Shown piece by piece: positions 1-11,289 of a DNA stretch of 64,000 bases. Source of the DNA: Triglochin maritima (lineage: Eukaryota; Streptophyta; Magnoliopsida; Alismatales; Juncaginaceae); assembly GCA_963682175.1 (NCBI GenBank), contig OY821787.1:24344501-24408500 (forward strand). The letters run 5' to 3'. Made by a program: the position numbers and the translations under genes. The number at the start of each line of letters is the position of its first letter. The first letter of the stretch is position 1. Below the pieces are notes generated by a model. It was given only the letters and a program-made list of their open reading frames with translations. It had not been told where the DNA came from and made no database searches.

Positions 1-1
1 C

Positions 2-1000
2 AAGATTAAGAGGAAGGGGGATGAATCTATTGATAGAGTCAAGGCTAGACTGGTAGCTAAAGGCTACACCCAAAGAGAAGGCATGGATTTTGAGGAAACC
101 TTTTCACCCGTGGTTAGGTTTGCCTCCATCCGCCTTCTACTAGCTATTGTAGCTCAGATGGACTTAGAGCTTTACCAAATGGATGTAAAGACTGCTTTTC
201 TCATTGGAGAACTTGAGGGGGAGATCTATATAGATCAACCTCAAGGTTTTGAAGTCAAAGGACAAGAGCGTAAAGTGTGCAAGCTCAATAAGTCCTTATA
301 TGGCTTAAAACAAGCGTTTAGACAGTGGAACATTCACTTCCATCAAGCTATATCAGAGAATGCGTTCTCTATGCTTGAGGAAGATCACTGTGTGTACGTT
401 AAGAGATCCAATGGTAAATTTGTCATTCTGACCTTGTATGTTGATGACATATTCATGGCTGGCAATAGCAAAGAGTTGCTGAAATCCACTAAAGAGTGGT
501 TGTCCTCCACGTTTGATATGAAGGACATGGGTGAAGCTAGCTACGTCCTTGGTGTCAAGATAGTTAGAAATAGGTCCAAGAGACTTCTGGGATTGTCTCA
601 AGAGACTTATATTAACAACATCTTGAAGAAATACCATATGGATAAATGCAAACCAATCGACACTCCTGTTGAGAAGGGTTTGCACTTGAGCCTTGATAAG
701 CATCCTGAGACTCCTGAAGAGAAGGCCAAAATGGACAAGGTTCTATACTCCAATGCTGTGGGAAGCCTCATGTACTCTATGATGTGTACTAGGCTAGACA
801 TTTGTTATGTTGTGGGCATGATGAGTCGAAAATAGTCCAACCCAAGCATGGAGCACTTTGTGAAGGACATTATAGCGAGAAAGGAAGTTGTGTTAAGACA
901 TGTATCTACTAGTCTTATGGTAGCTGACCCTCTTACCAAAGCCATAGCTAAGGACTCGTTTGTGTCTCATGTGAAGTCCTTAGGCTTACACAGATTTTGA
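2..1000 (+). pseudogene. Copia pol remnant: reverse transcriptase plus tail of RNase H, 5' end outside window
   Basis: One frame can be followed from base 2 to the TGA at 998-1000. It opens inside the copia RT domain (KARLVAKGYTQREGMDFEET), continues through the MDVKTAFL block and the catalytic YVDDIFMAG motif, and reaches the end of the RT region. An in-frame TAG stands at 833-835. After it the same frame jumps from the EHF segment to the extreme C-terminus of RNase H (VVLRHVSTS, ADPLTKAIAK), so the RNase H catalytic core is deleted without loss of frame. The protein would act in retrotransposon cDNA synthesis in virus-like particles. Gag, protease and integrase lie outside the window or are lost. 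The motifs suit a Tork/TAR-type copia lineage, but the lineage is uncertain. The deletion makes the element non-functional. Confidence 0.9.
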
Positions 1001-1271
1001 TGCATTGACATGTCTAACTTCCTTTTATGAGTGATTGTGTTTTTCCTTTCGACTATATCTATTTGGTTGATGTAGTTGTTCTAGCATAAAATATTATTCT
1101 GTCAATAGGCTGAAGAATGCTCACTCACACGAGCATTCGCTGGCGCTTTTGATAGCGAGCAGAGATGAGACTGATCATGAAGAGATCTGATATGATAGAT
1201 CGAGAGCAGTTCATGATAGGACAGTCGCCTTGATTAGGAATCAAGATGAGATCCTCTATGTTGGTGGGGAT
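1001..1271 (+). other. Untranslated 3' region of the left copia element, ending in a probable polypurine tract
   Basis: Non-coding sequence between the pol stop and the proposed 3' LTR. It ends in the purine-rich run GGTGGGGA at about 1263-1270, immediately before a TG that could open the LTR. The polypurine-tract assignment is by position only, since the partner 5' LTR is outside the window. Confidence 0.35.
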
Positions 1272-2013
1272 TGACATGAATGTTCCCACGATTCATGTGA
1301 CCTATAGAAGCCAGGTGCGAGCATCACATGTGGCGCCAGGTGGCACCTGTATGGTGTTAAGGCGACAATGATGAAGCTCGGGTCAGGCGCAGAGGGGGTG
1401 CGACTGGACTAAAGACTTGTTTGGTGTTGAGAGACAGACATACTGTTGTGTACAGTATGATCCACCATAACATGTTTATCATACAACATGTGTTGAGCGA
1501 CCATTGGGAAGTGAAAGGATGGATCCCTGCTCATTCACTGTGTGAGTCCAAGACTTGATTGTCATTAGTTACCGTCAGTGACCTTCGACGACACCATGAA
1601 GCAAAGAGTTGATGTGGCTACTTTGGGATGTTATCTATGACAATGAGAGATTCGGTCTAAAGAGGCATCTTCGGGCAAGGAGTCAACTCTGAGTGTAATG
1701 GTGGTCTGGGGCGAAGGGAAAGGTTTGACTCGACTGCACTAAAAAGTATTTGCTGGGCCCAACTGTATTGGATACAGTAGCAAGTACCTTGAGGACAAGA
1801 AGGTATTCTCTCCGAGGGATCGAGATACCGTTCATGTGAAGTGTGTTTCTGAGTAAACCTGGGGAACAGTGATGTGAATTTGACTGCTTAATTATTATTT
1901 TTGTGAGGATGTTGTCATTCTGGCCTTCTAGTAAGGTTTCTAGTTTGAGACTCCTAATTGCAGGTGCATCACCGGTCGCACGACCCATTTGTCCGTATGA
2001 TCGGAAGAGTGCA

Positions 2014-2210
2014 TGTGTCGGGGACACAGATGATCTTGTATCGGGGATACATAATCAGAGACTTGCGTGTTGTGGATGCGTTCCTGGAGAGAGGAATAGT
2101 TGTATATATCAGGGACGTATACATGTGTGTCGGGGACACATAGAGAGGTGATATACTGCCATTGTGTGATTGTATGTATCAGGGATATATGCATATGTGT
2201 CAGGGACACA
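2014..2210 (+). repeat. Cluster of TGTRTCNGGGAYACA palindromes upstream of the LTR TATA box
   Basis: Perfect or near-perfect hairpin motifs occur at 2014-2028 (TGTGTCGGGGACACA), 2037-2051 (TGTATCGGGGATACA), 2126-2140 (same as the first) and 2196-2210 (TGTGTCAGGGACACA). Degenerate relatives begin at 2101 and 2171. They lie 150-340 bp before the TATA box, where an LTR enhancer would be expected. Function is inferred only from position and repetition. Confidence 0.7.
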
Positions 2211-2353
2211 AAAGCAGATGACATGTTGTTATCATGCCATTGTGCAAGTGAGAGATATTGGATTAATCTAGGATTAATAAGATATTTGCCCAAAGCACTG
2301 ACAGATGGCGCGTCCCCATTGGACAACACATTTAGGGTTTAGGGTGGGGCCAT

Positions 2354-2363
2354 CTATATAAGG
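2354..2363 (+). promoter_or_regulatory. TATA box of the left copia LTR
   Basis: CTATATAAGG, a strong plant TATA sequence in the proposed 3' LTR, followed within 60 bp by a CCCTAGCC-rich leader. In an intact element the 5' LTR copy would drive the genomic RNA. Confidence 0.55.
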
Positions 2364-2636
2364 AGGGGAGCCTCCCATTGGATGAATGTTAATGTGTGCA
2401 AACCCTAGCCCCACCAAACCCTAGCCGCCACCTCTCCCTCTCTCTCCCATTCGTCCCTCCACCTCCACCAAGTCAATCCGTTGACTCTTCGGTTGTGGAT
2501 TCGTGCTTCTTCTCCAAGAGAGCAGAAGACCGACCGGTGCTCCAGAGGATTCCGTGAGGTGATCGACGATCCATTCCGCTGCCACAGGTTCTCTCCAAGA
2601 AGGTACTCCTGAACCTGTAGATCGTTATAAACTAAC

Positions 2637-2899
2637 ACTTCGGTCGGCAATAGCCCGCGTCGACGGAAATTCCGTCAGCATCATTTTGCCAGCAATAGCC
2701 TCATCAGGAAGAACAAGGCTGACTAAAAATTTATCGAGATCTCCAACGTTTCGCGCAAAAAAAGACGCACAATACTCCTCCGCCGACAGAATTACCGTCG
2801 GCCCAAAGATTTGCTATTCTATATTACCAATGGAATAGCCATCGGCACGAGATCTTCATGCTACTATAGTTGACGACCTTTCCGTTGGTAATAGTAGTG
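2637..2899. mobile_element. CACTA transposon end fragment
   Basis: Contains inverted motifs of the type GACGGAAATTCCGTC and CCGACAGAATTACCGTCGG, the style of the subterminal repeats of the CACTA elements further right. It ends TAATAGTAGTG at 2899, the inverted form of a CACTACTATTA terminus. It starts abruptly at the end of the copia LTR, so the copia element probably inserted into, or recombined with, this CACTA copy. Confidence 0.5.
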
Positions 2900-5337
2900 T
2901 CTGCTACTAAAACAATTATGTTAGTTACGATGCACAACACATATTAGGTTCATACAACCTGCAATAAAAGTTAATTTCAACCGGGACAAGTCAATTGATA
3001 TACATTCACAATGATATTGATTAAAATCTTTAAGTCATATGTAAAACAATATATATTATAACAAATTATACGAAAGACAATATATATTATTCAGATACGT
3101 TCATAAGTCACACGCTAAACAGAAAGATAAAACCAATAAAAATGTACCAACTAAGGCTCAAAAGAAGTCGAATTTGTTGATGGATCGTCATCATGCTAAG
3201 AAGACGTATCAATGTCACCACTCTATGAAAAAATCGGGTTGATTTTGATTAGTGTGTATAAATGTGATTATTAATGATTAAAGTCTGATCAATGTCGAAA
3301 AGTAAGTGTTTTTTCTTGTCAATACAAGTATTCAAATATATTTTTATTGAAAAATGTAAAAGAGGTTCTGTAAAAAATTATTAAAAAAATCTATTTAATG
3401 TAAACGTGTTTATGGTTTAGTGACATTAATTTGGATGGAATGACGTGCTAGTTTGATAGATTTAGTTGGATTATGTTGGATTGATTACTTGGTTATGTTA
3501 GATTCCGTTCAATTTGATTGACGTGGATTAATGGTTTTTAATCTTTAGTTTTTTATTAATGTTATTCAGGTTACTGATATTTATTATTTCATGGGATGTA
3601 ATTCGTAAAACTCATACTCAGAACAGATAAATACAAGCAACTTTTAGTGGTTAAGAGGTGCACGCAAGTTAAGGATTAAATCACGGGTAAAGAGACCAAA
3701 TCACGCCGCATTGGGGTGCACACAAGCAAAATGTCCTATTTATTTTGACAACTTATTTTGTTTTTCCAACATGGAAATAATTTTATGCTAACTGATTCCA
3801 CTCTTTTGGTTGGTCTGGAACACATATATGTTTTATTTACCATTTTATTTATCTGGTTTACTTTAACAAAACTTACATTGTTTTCCTAAAAACCCACCAT
3901 TATATTTTTTTCATTGATCTCACCATCCATTACTTTTTGATCTTACCAATCTATATCTGCCATCAATGGATTCATTTAACTAATTTTAATATACTAACGA
4001 AGAATTCAATTAAAATCTTCCACTTAAATGCTACTGAACGTGAATTGCTTTCTAGAATTCATGCAAATCTATCAACCCGGCTTCCCAAGCTTTTATAACA
4101 CGTGTCTATTTCAAAATAATAACGAACCACTTATTGTTCTTTAACATGATGGATTCATTCATTCTCTAACTTATATTATTGAAAAAATTCGTCGAAAAGA
4201 ACTTCTTTGATAAATGGCTACTTTTCAGATTCCTTTTTACCCCGATGTGTCCTCTTGGTTCAATTCACTTAGTTTTTCTAATTCATATTTAAATAATTAG
4301 CAGCAGTTTCATATAATTCAATCTTACTTGCAGAATTTTACGATATAATTCTCTCCTAGCTCTGTTATGTTTGATCTCCCCCTAAGTACATAAATTATGT
4401 TAGTCTAGATTTACAATGTATTAATTGATATGATGTTTTATGTGAATTAAGAATTAAACTTAAGTATATATATGTCATTGGATATTCATCCCTTAAAAAA
4501 GCGTATTTGTCGACTAATTTCATGAGATTTGTAGAAAAAATAAAGAACAAATTGTTGCTAACATACATTAACTTATGTATTCTTTCTTAATGGGAAATGC
4601 TACATGGTATATTTTATGTGCTCCAAATCGTGCTCCACTCCACTCTTCAAGCACATGGGTATGAACCACGATGGACTAATCTTTGACGCAACGTTAACCC
4701 TCGTGGTTTTTTTGTTGTTTTGATAATGGCCTCGTGGGCATTTTTCGTGCAACTATTTTACTTCTTTGAAATTCACCAAAAATAGTAACCACCCGTGTGC
4801 ATCAAAGAATATTCTATTTCACTTCATTCCTTTGGCATCTCTCTGCCTTCGTACTACACACCAGGAATATCCTTTTGTCTCATCTATACCAGCTCTAGAA
4901 ATAATTTGCTAACTTATCTGCGTTAAATAATGCAAGCTATTTGACATAGACGTTCGGAAGGGGCCTTTTTGTTTGGAAATGTTTGTTGAATATATTTGGT
5001 TTGAATTGATTATATTTGTTAAAATTTGTGGGACATGCTTTGTATACGTTGACATGTCAGCATTGTATGTGCTACAACAATCTCGTTAAAAATGAGATTA
5101 TAAGTGATATGTCGTGTTAATTCTGCTGGACATATCCGGACAAATTTGTTTTTCAGATATATCAAATATGTTATTCTTTTGTTAGCACCTTACTTTATTG
5201 TCCAACTTAAAATGGTATTCAGCTCTCTGTATGTGCGGTATGAACACTTACCGTTTCTTTACCAACAGTGATTTAATGTAATTTATGATTTTTCAACGTA
5301 TGTTATATCTTGATTTGATATCTTTGTAACTCTCCAT
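2900..5337. other. AT-rich non-coding stretch, mostly unrecognised
   Basis: No open frame with recognisable protein similarity, no LTR boundary and no structural RNA was seen. The only recognisable piece is 3280-3545, which resembles the leader of the CACTA element further right. The rest is unassigned. Confidence 0.6.
3280..3545 (+). repeat. CACTA leader-like fragment, diverged copy of 6900-7160
   Basis: The segment shares a series of short matches in the same order with 6900-7160 in the CACTA element: TTGTCAATACAAGT, GAGGTTCTG, then GGTTTAGT-rich and TTGGAT-rich text. This suggests an older CACTA relic 2 kb upstream of the better preserved one. Similarity was judged by eye and is diffuse at both ends. 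Confidence 0.5.
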
Positions 5338-5374
5338 CACTACTAGAAAAACACGATACACCGACACATAAATT
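5338..5374 (+). repeat. Extra CACTA terminus 37 bp outside the main one
   Basis: CACTACTAGAAAAACACG starts at 5338 and a second CACTACTAGAAAAATAGG starts at 5375. The second better matches the terminus of the other CACTA copy at 29675. The outer one is therefore either the relic of a second insertion at the same site or a tandem duplication of the terminus. Confidence 0.7.
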
Positions 5375-5790
5375 CACTACTAGAAAAATAGGATGCACTG
5401 ACGGATATAGTTCGTCGCTTACTATTTTCATAGTATTCGTCGGACAACAACTCTACACTGACGGATACATACCGTCGGTGTATATTTGCGATAAAACAAT
5501 TCGTTGGAATGAAATTTGTCGTGCAAAAATCACACCGACAGTTAAATTTCACTTCACTGAAAGATGTTCCGTTGGTGCTTTGTTTTTCAAAATTGTATAC
5601 CGACGGATATGTTCCGTCGGAGTATATTTTGAAAAAAAATCGTTACACAGTCATAGCATTTAACGTCACTGACGGAAACAACTCCTACACTGACGGATAG
5701 AGTCGTCAGACCATTAGTAATGCTACACCAATGGATAGCCTTACTAACACCGACAAACACATACCGTCGGTGTAAGGTTATATTAGTAAC
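5375..5790 (+). repeat. Left subterminal repeat array of the CACTA element
   Basis: Repeated, mostly inverted motifs around CGACGGATAT and CCGTCGGTGTA occur about every 50-100 bp (for example 5458-5481, 5599-5625, 5748-5775). In En/Spm elements such arrays bind the TNPA-type protein near each end. The right end carries the matching array. Confidence 0.75.
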
Positions 5791-5814
5791 CCGCATCGGG
5801 TTGTCTTCAGTTCT

Positions 5815-6160
5815 CACACTACACACAAACAAAACCCTACTCGCCGCCCCGACCTGCGCCACCACCGAGTTGTCGTTTCGTCGCTCGCCGACGCTACTGC
5901 GACCAGCCTCCCTGCTCGCCTTCTCCTCCTTTGGTAACCTCCCTCCCCGACCTCCTCCAACCCCTCCTGACCCTTTCCATACCCTCCCACTCCCTTCCAT
6001 CATGACTGCCTCGTCCTCCGGCCCCCCTCTCCCCCTCCCGCCCCAACCACCTCATCCCCTCCTTCAACCCCCACTAACCTCCACCACCACTGCCCTAGAC
6101 CACCACCAAATGGCCACTACTACCTACACCACACCCAACCCCACCACAACCCTCCCATAA
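5815..6160 (+). other. Pyrimidine-rich tract inside the CACTA element
   Basis: A CT-rich block follows the left subterminal array. It is open in one frame but yields only proline/serine/threonine-rich low-complexity text without a recognisable domain. The CACTA derivative at 29675 has an equivalent tract at 30150-30450, so it is a family feature, perhaps an untranslated leader, rather than a captured gene. Confidence 0.5.
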
Positions 6161-6351
6161 TAATTTTTCAATTTTGTATGAAGTGAGTTTTATTTTTTTA
6201 ATCATTTAATTAGAATTTAATTGTTGGATTAAAGTTGATTTTGTATGCTAATTAGTTTAAATTTGTGATTTTGTATTATTGAAGTTGTGAAAGTTCCATT
6301 TTGAATGGTTATTTTGATTAATTACATACATTTTATGAATTTATTATAGTT

Positions 6352-6700
6352 TGTATGATTAACTTGATTTTGTATATTTAGTTACATTTATTAGATTAAT
6401 TAAGTGAATTAGCCTAAATAGTCTTTATTTAAAGACTATTGGATTTGTTTGTGAGTTGTGTTGTCAGTAACAATGAATGTGAATTGTATTTAGGATTTAG
6501 TTTTAGGATTGGATTTGATATAATATTGGATTTAGGATTGTATTGTATTGTATTGTATTGGAAGACTGGATTGGATAGTACTAATTAGATTAGTATGTTT
6601 ATGTTGTAGGGATTTTGTATGTTTAGTTTGTATGCTTAACTTGATTTTGTATATTTAGTTAGATTTATTAGATTAATTAAGTAAATTAGCACAAATAGTT
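6352..6700 (+). repeat. Two direct repeats of about 70 bp in the AT-rich CACTA leader
   Basis: The segments at 6352-6421 and 6629-6700 match closely, sharing CTTGATTTTGTATATTTAGT and TTTATTAGATTAATTAAGT. Between them are GGATTTAGGATTG-type reiterations. This AT-rich region separates the CT-rich tract from the transposase and could be leader or intron sequence. Confidence 0.7.
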
Positions 6701-9021
6701 TTCATATGAAATATGATGGGTGTCAGTATTGGATTTGAAGTGAATTAGGTAGACTTGGATGTTCAATTTGGTTTGGATATGTTAGTTGGATTTGTTAATA
6801 ATTTAGGATTTGTTAGTAATTTTGGTTTAGGATTTGATTTTGGATTTGAATAAGGATTAAGGATTTTGGATTGGATTGTACGATTTAAGTTTGATGAATG
6901 GACGATATTGTGATGCTTGTCGTAAAAAAGTGGACACTTTTTTTTGTCAATACAAGTCTTCGGAAAAAATTTAGTATCGAAAATATAGGGGAGGTTCTGC
7001 CAAAATTTAGTTAAAATTTAAATTAAATTTAAATGTGTTTTTGGTTTAGTTATATTGAGTTGGATTTTACATTGATTGTCAGATTGGTTAATTGATTTAG
7101 TTAGATTGATTTGGATGAGTTGGATGTGTTAATTAGATTTTATTAGATTGACAAGAATTTTTAACATGTTATGTTTAACATGTGTTTGTTTAAAATGAAT
7201 AGAATCATGGTGTCAGACAAAAACTGGATGTATGCTAAGAGAATTACTTTGACATTCATTAAAAATCCGAACTCATTCCTAAACCTTGCCTTCAGTCATC
7301 GCAACCAGTATATTCGTGATGGGAAAATCTTATGTCACTACAAGAAGTGTTGTAATAACAAGTCGTTGATGATATCGTCATAAATGGCTTTGCTCGTAAT
7401 TATAGTAGTGAGCTTTTCACGGAAAAGTATTGCAAGTTCGAGTGCTCAAGTTGTTATGACAACGATCACACGACCAACAAAGATTGAGCCAGAAGAGGAG
7501 GACATTGACAACGACATAAAAGGGATGATACACGTTGTGGTCGAAGGTGGTAACATCACAACCGATTCGTCGAGACTGGGGGTTACAAATTATGCTCAGA
7601 AGTTTCTTGCCTACATGAAGGACGGAGATCAACCGTTGTATCCCGGGTACAGACTAGAATTGACGAAATTATCATTCATCGTTAAAGCATTTCACATGAA
7701 GTGCACAAGTAGATGGACGGACACAACGTTTGATAAGTGGTTAGCGTATCAAGCAAAATTACTTACAGAGGGAACTCATTGCCGAATGCTACATATGAGA
7801 CGAAAAATTTGGTTACCAACTTGGGGTTTCATTATGAAAATATCCATGTGTTGCAAGAATCATTGCAAGTTGTAATTGAAAGAAAATGAGAATATTGATT
7901 CATGTTTTGTGTGCGGAGAATCTCGTTGGGTAACCGTGCAGGCGGAACTTGAAGTATAACTGAAAATGTTGGGACTCGAAAAAGTAAAAGAATTTCAATG
8001 GCACTCTTGCGGTACTTCCCACTTATCGAAGAGCAGAAAGAACTTTGGGAAGATGGTTTAGATACTTATGATGCTTATAGTCAGTAATGTTTCACGCTCC
8101 CAACTGTCCTGTTGTGGACAATAAATGACTTTCTTGTGTATGCTAATTTGAGTTGTTGAATGACTAGAGGGTATATGGTATGTCCCTACTGTATGGAAGA
8201 TACTCATTCCATTTACATGAAGAATAGTGGCAAAAATGCTTATTTGGGTCATCGTTGGTGGCCAGATAAAGATCCTGTTGGAGGAGAAATAAGTGAGCAT
8301 TTGATGGCAAAGAGAAACACAGAGGTCCACTAGAATAAAAAACTAGCGAACATGCTCTTAAATATTTGCAAAATTGTTCTCTGTGTGTTGGTAATAACTG
8401 GACCAAGAGAAGTATATTTTTTCAGTTATCGTACTGCAAATATCTTTTAGTTCAGAAAAATATTGATGTGATGCATATAGAGTGGAATGTGTGTGGCAGT
8501 TTGTTGAATACTATATTGACACCAAAAGCAAAAAGATAATTAAAAATCAAGAGGTGACTTAGTGGAAATCGGTATTCGATGGGACTTGCATTTGGGTTGT
8601 ACTGATGACGGCAAGACAGTGTATCCACCTGTCCTTTTGGATGAATACTGATGAAAAGAAAACTTTCTACAATGTTCTTCAATCAGTAAATGTGCCAGAT
8701 GGATATTCATCGAACATATAGCGTCATGTTAACACAAAAATGCAAGATAAGCTCTTTAAAGAGCCATGACATCACATATTGATGCAAGAGTTGTTACTCC
8801 TTGCCATAAGAAAGAGTCACAGAGTAAAAGAGGTGTTGGAAGTAGTCATTAACCTGTGTTAGTTTGTCCGCATATTGTGTTCGAAAGTAAACACCGCTGA
8901 TGATTTCAGTCGCCTTGAAAGGGACATCAATATTCTTTTATGCCGGCTGGAGATGATATTCTTATCGAGTTTTTTTGATGTTATATTGCATCTTGCAATT
9001 CACCTTGCTTAGGAGGCAAGA

Positions 9022-9312
9022 TTGGCAGGTACTGTGCACTATCGCTGGATGTACCCTTTCAAAAGATATATAAATAAGTTGAAATCTATTGTTAGAAATA
9101 GAAATAAACCGGAAGAATCAATTGTTGTGGCAGAGGAGTGTACAACTTATTGCTCTAGATATTTGAAGAGTGTAGAGACAACATTTAATAGACCTTCGAG
9201 GAACGACAGAGGTGAAAGACCGTTAGGTAAAAGTCGAATGACCAACTTTGACACTGTTGATCTAGAGAAAACTCATAATTGGGTCTGGAATAATACTGCC
9301 ATTGTTGATTAA
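9022..9312 (+). pseudogene. TNP2 C-terminal block resembling DUF4218
   Basis: Best preserved part of the transposase: a 96-residue open stretch with MYPFKRYINKLKSIVRN, followed by RNKPEESIVVAEECTTYCSRYL. This matches the family pattern of an MYPFERY-type motif followed by RPEGSIAE. It is part of the larger TNP2 pseudogene and not an independent gene. Confidence 0.85.
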
Positions 9313-9603
9313 TATCAAGAGCAAGTGAACAAAAGTATTATTACTTTGCTCATTTCTTAAATTTGAATATTTCATCACTAACGAAAAATTCACCTTTTAT
9401 AGACACTTTAACCATTACAATGCCTTCATGGGAGTAACACTACATTGTAATAAAGATAACAATCGAATGCACGACATAAGAAATTGAGTGATTGGTTCAA
9501 GGAAACCATTCAAATGGAAGCAGTACGAGTGTTGAAATCGAAGCACTTCTCGAGGTCCAAACAACGTGGCCATAAAATATTCAAGAAATATCATCAATGA
9601 GTT

Positions 9604-9990
9604 TTGGATTCGCATAGAGAAACGCGAGTCAAAAGGAAAAAAACTCAGAATTTTGGAGTGTTTGTGAATGTAAGAACAGAAAGTTACACAAGAGCACGAG
9701 ATAACAATCCTATCAGTGCACTGGTCGACTATTTTGGTGTATTGCAAGACATAATCGAGCTTCAATACTACGATGGTGTGAAATATGTATTATTCAAGTG
9801 CAAGTCGTATGATGTTCTGGGTCAGGACAATGCAACTAGAAGCGACGAATATGGGTTTATGTTGGTGAATGCAAATTAATTTCTAAGTTGGAAGAACCAT
9901 TTGTATTTGCATCCCAAGTCGAGCAACTATTTTATGTTGCGTAGCCCAAAGAAAGAGAAAGTGACGACCAATGGTTGCTTCTTGTGCGAA
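9604..9990 (+). pseudogene. TNP2 C-terminal block resembling DUF4216
   Basis: Open from 9604 to 9879 with VDYFGVLQDIIELQYYDG and VLFKCKSYDV, the usual YGVLEDIIELDY...VVLFKCDWFDV pattern. Recognisable text (ASQVEQLFYV, QWLLLVRMLPKDLYRI) continues past the stop to about 10020. It is the C-terminal end of the TNP2 pseudogene. Confidence 0.85.
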
Positions 9991-10309
9991 TGTTGCCAAA
10001 GGATTTATATCGCATAAAGGAAGAAGTATCCAAAGTCCCTGAGTACAAGCAAGGAAGTACAAGATGGAGTCGAATTAGACTATTAATTTGGTTGCTTTTG
10101 TTAGACCAGATTTAGAACTAGTGGTATAGTAGTACACCCTGAGGGAATTGCACAATTTAACATCTACGAAAACAAATTTAATGACAAACCTAATATATGC
10201 CTGAATAGATTTGTAGTTTATAAATATCATTTTGTAATTGATGATAAATTAAATTACTAAAACATTAAGGTATGACTAGATGTTAACCTTCACCACCTCA
10301 CCCTGAGGG

Positions 10310-11010
10310 AGACAGTGTTAGGAGGAGGATACGCCACAGATAGCTGATGATGCAGCCAATACTAGGGGTGTTCCTAGCACTTTGGCGTTTGGTGCGCACG
10401 TACGAGTACGCCTCGTGGATCCATACAACTTTTGGAGGACTGGATATCTAAAGTTCAACATGAGATAAAGTTCACACCGAAAGGTGTACGGATAGAAAAG
10501 CACGCCAACGACTTCCAGAATTTTATCAGGACGATAGCCAGGAGGACACAGGTACTACCTCCTCATTAGTCAGACTGGATATTGGTGCAAAAGAAAAATA
10601 AGGTTGTGGTATGACAGAAATTAATGGTAAAATTAAATACATACTTAAGTAATATTAGTATTGATTTTAATTGAAAAACTAATTGAATTTCTTTCCGTAG
10701 TCAAACTGGACAGTTCTAAAGGGGTGCATAGCGAAGATTATGAAGTCTCTGAACACGAAATGGAAAGAAAATAAGGACACGTTATACCTTGAGGTGGCAG
10801 ATGTGGAGTCTAGAGAGGCAAGACTGGCGGCCAGACTGTCACATATTTCCGTGGATGATAGGTCTACACTCCTGGACTACTGGTCTAGCGTGACGTTTAA
10901 GGTACATTTATAATAATTTTAGTTCAATTATAATGAATGGCTGAAAAAGCCAACAATTTGGTTATTTGATAATACAGAAGAAGAGACGGACTAATAAGAA
11001 AAACAAAGCA
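10310..11010 (+). pseudogene. Second CACTA gene, plant transposase Ptta/En-Spm type (TNPA-like)
   Basis: Downstream of TNP2, fragments in several frames read KGCIAKIMKSLNTKWKE, then STLLDYWSSVTFK and KKRRTNKKNKANF. The order fits the Ptta/En/Spm transposase family: an I..I-K.....W motif, an LxDYWxSxxF motif, and a KNKxNR-type end. Near 10860-10915 a GTACATTTATAAT sequence follows the coding text and may be a splice donor. In En/Spm the second product binds the subterminal repeats. Stops and gaps make this copy dead. The assignment is by motif only. Confidence 0.6.
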
Positions 11011-11228
11011 AATTTTGTCATACTTTTACTTTTGAATTGTTAAACGTTCATTGCAATGAAATTACAACAATTACTTTTGAGTTTATTTGTTTGAATGTTT
11101 GGGGATGTGTGAATGTTTGAGTTGTGAAGTATAAATCTTTGGTAAATTATGAATGAATTGTGATGTATGAATGTTTTTGGTGAATGAGGATTGAATTGGG
11201 ACGATTGTTTTGTTTGACCAGGGAAAGT

Positions 11229-11269
11229 CAGAACCCGAAAAGAGCAAATAGGCTCTTTCGGGTTCTGGA
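11229..11269 (+). repeat. Conserved hairpin before the right subterminal array
   Basis: CAGAACCCGAAAAGAGC is followed after a short loop by GCTCTTTCGGGTTCTG, a near-perfect 16-17 bp stem with one base missing. The CACTA derivative has a diverged counterpart at 30631-30670, also directly before GGATAGGAC and the right array. Conservation suggests a structural or termination role in the transposon transcript; that is inference. Confidence 0.7.
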
Positions 11270-11289
11270 TAGGACCAGGTCAAGACATT

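Larger units (their letters stand above)
1272..2636 (+). repeat. Probable 3' LTR of the left copia element
   Basis: Proposed as an LTR because it follows pol and a purine tract, starts TGACATG, ends CTAACA and contains a TATA box (CTATATAAGG) about 280 bp before its end, followed by a CCCTAG-rich leader. At 2637 the sequence changes abruptly to CACTA-type subterminal repeats, which supports the right boundary. The left boundary is weaker: no second LTR copy is in the window for comparison. Five palindromic motifs sit upstream of the TATA box (annotated separately). Confidence 0.45.
7171..10085 (+). pseudogene. TNP2-type CACTA transposase, heavily decayed
   Basis: Segments of a plant TNP2 transposase appear in the right order. 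First is the transposase-associated N-terminal domain (7195-7383: DKNWMYAKR, KILCHYKKC). At 7620-7760 the block LYPGYR...KLSFIVKAFHMKC follows, then a CVCGESRW-like segment near 7895. The central TNP2 region (8090-8310) shows LWTINDFLVYANL, MEDTHSIYMKNS and GHRWWP. The conserved C-terminal blocks are at 9022-9312 and 9604-9990. Stops and frame changes are frequent and the exons are not defined. An intact protein would cut and join the CACTA ends in the nucleus. I name it TNP2-like from remembered family motifs only. Confidence 0.85.
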
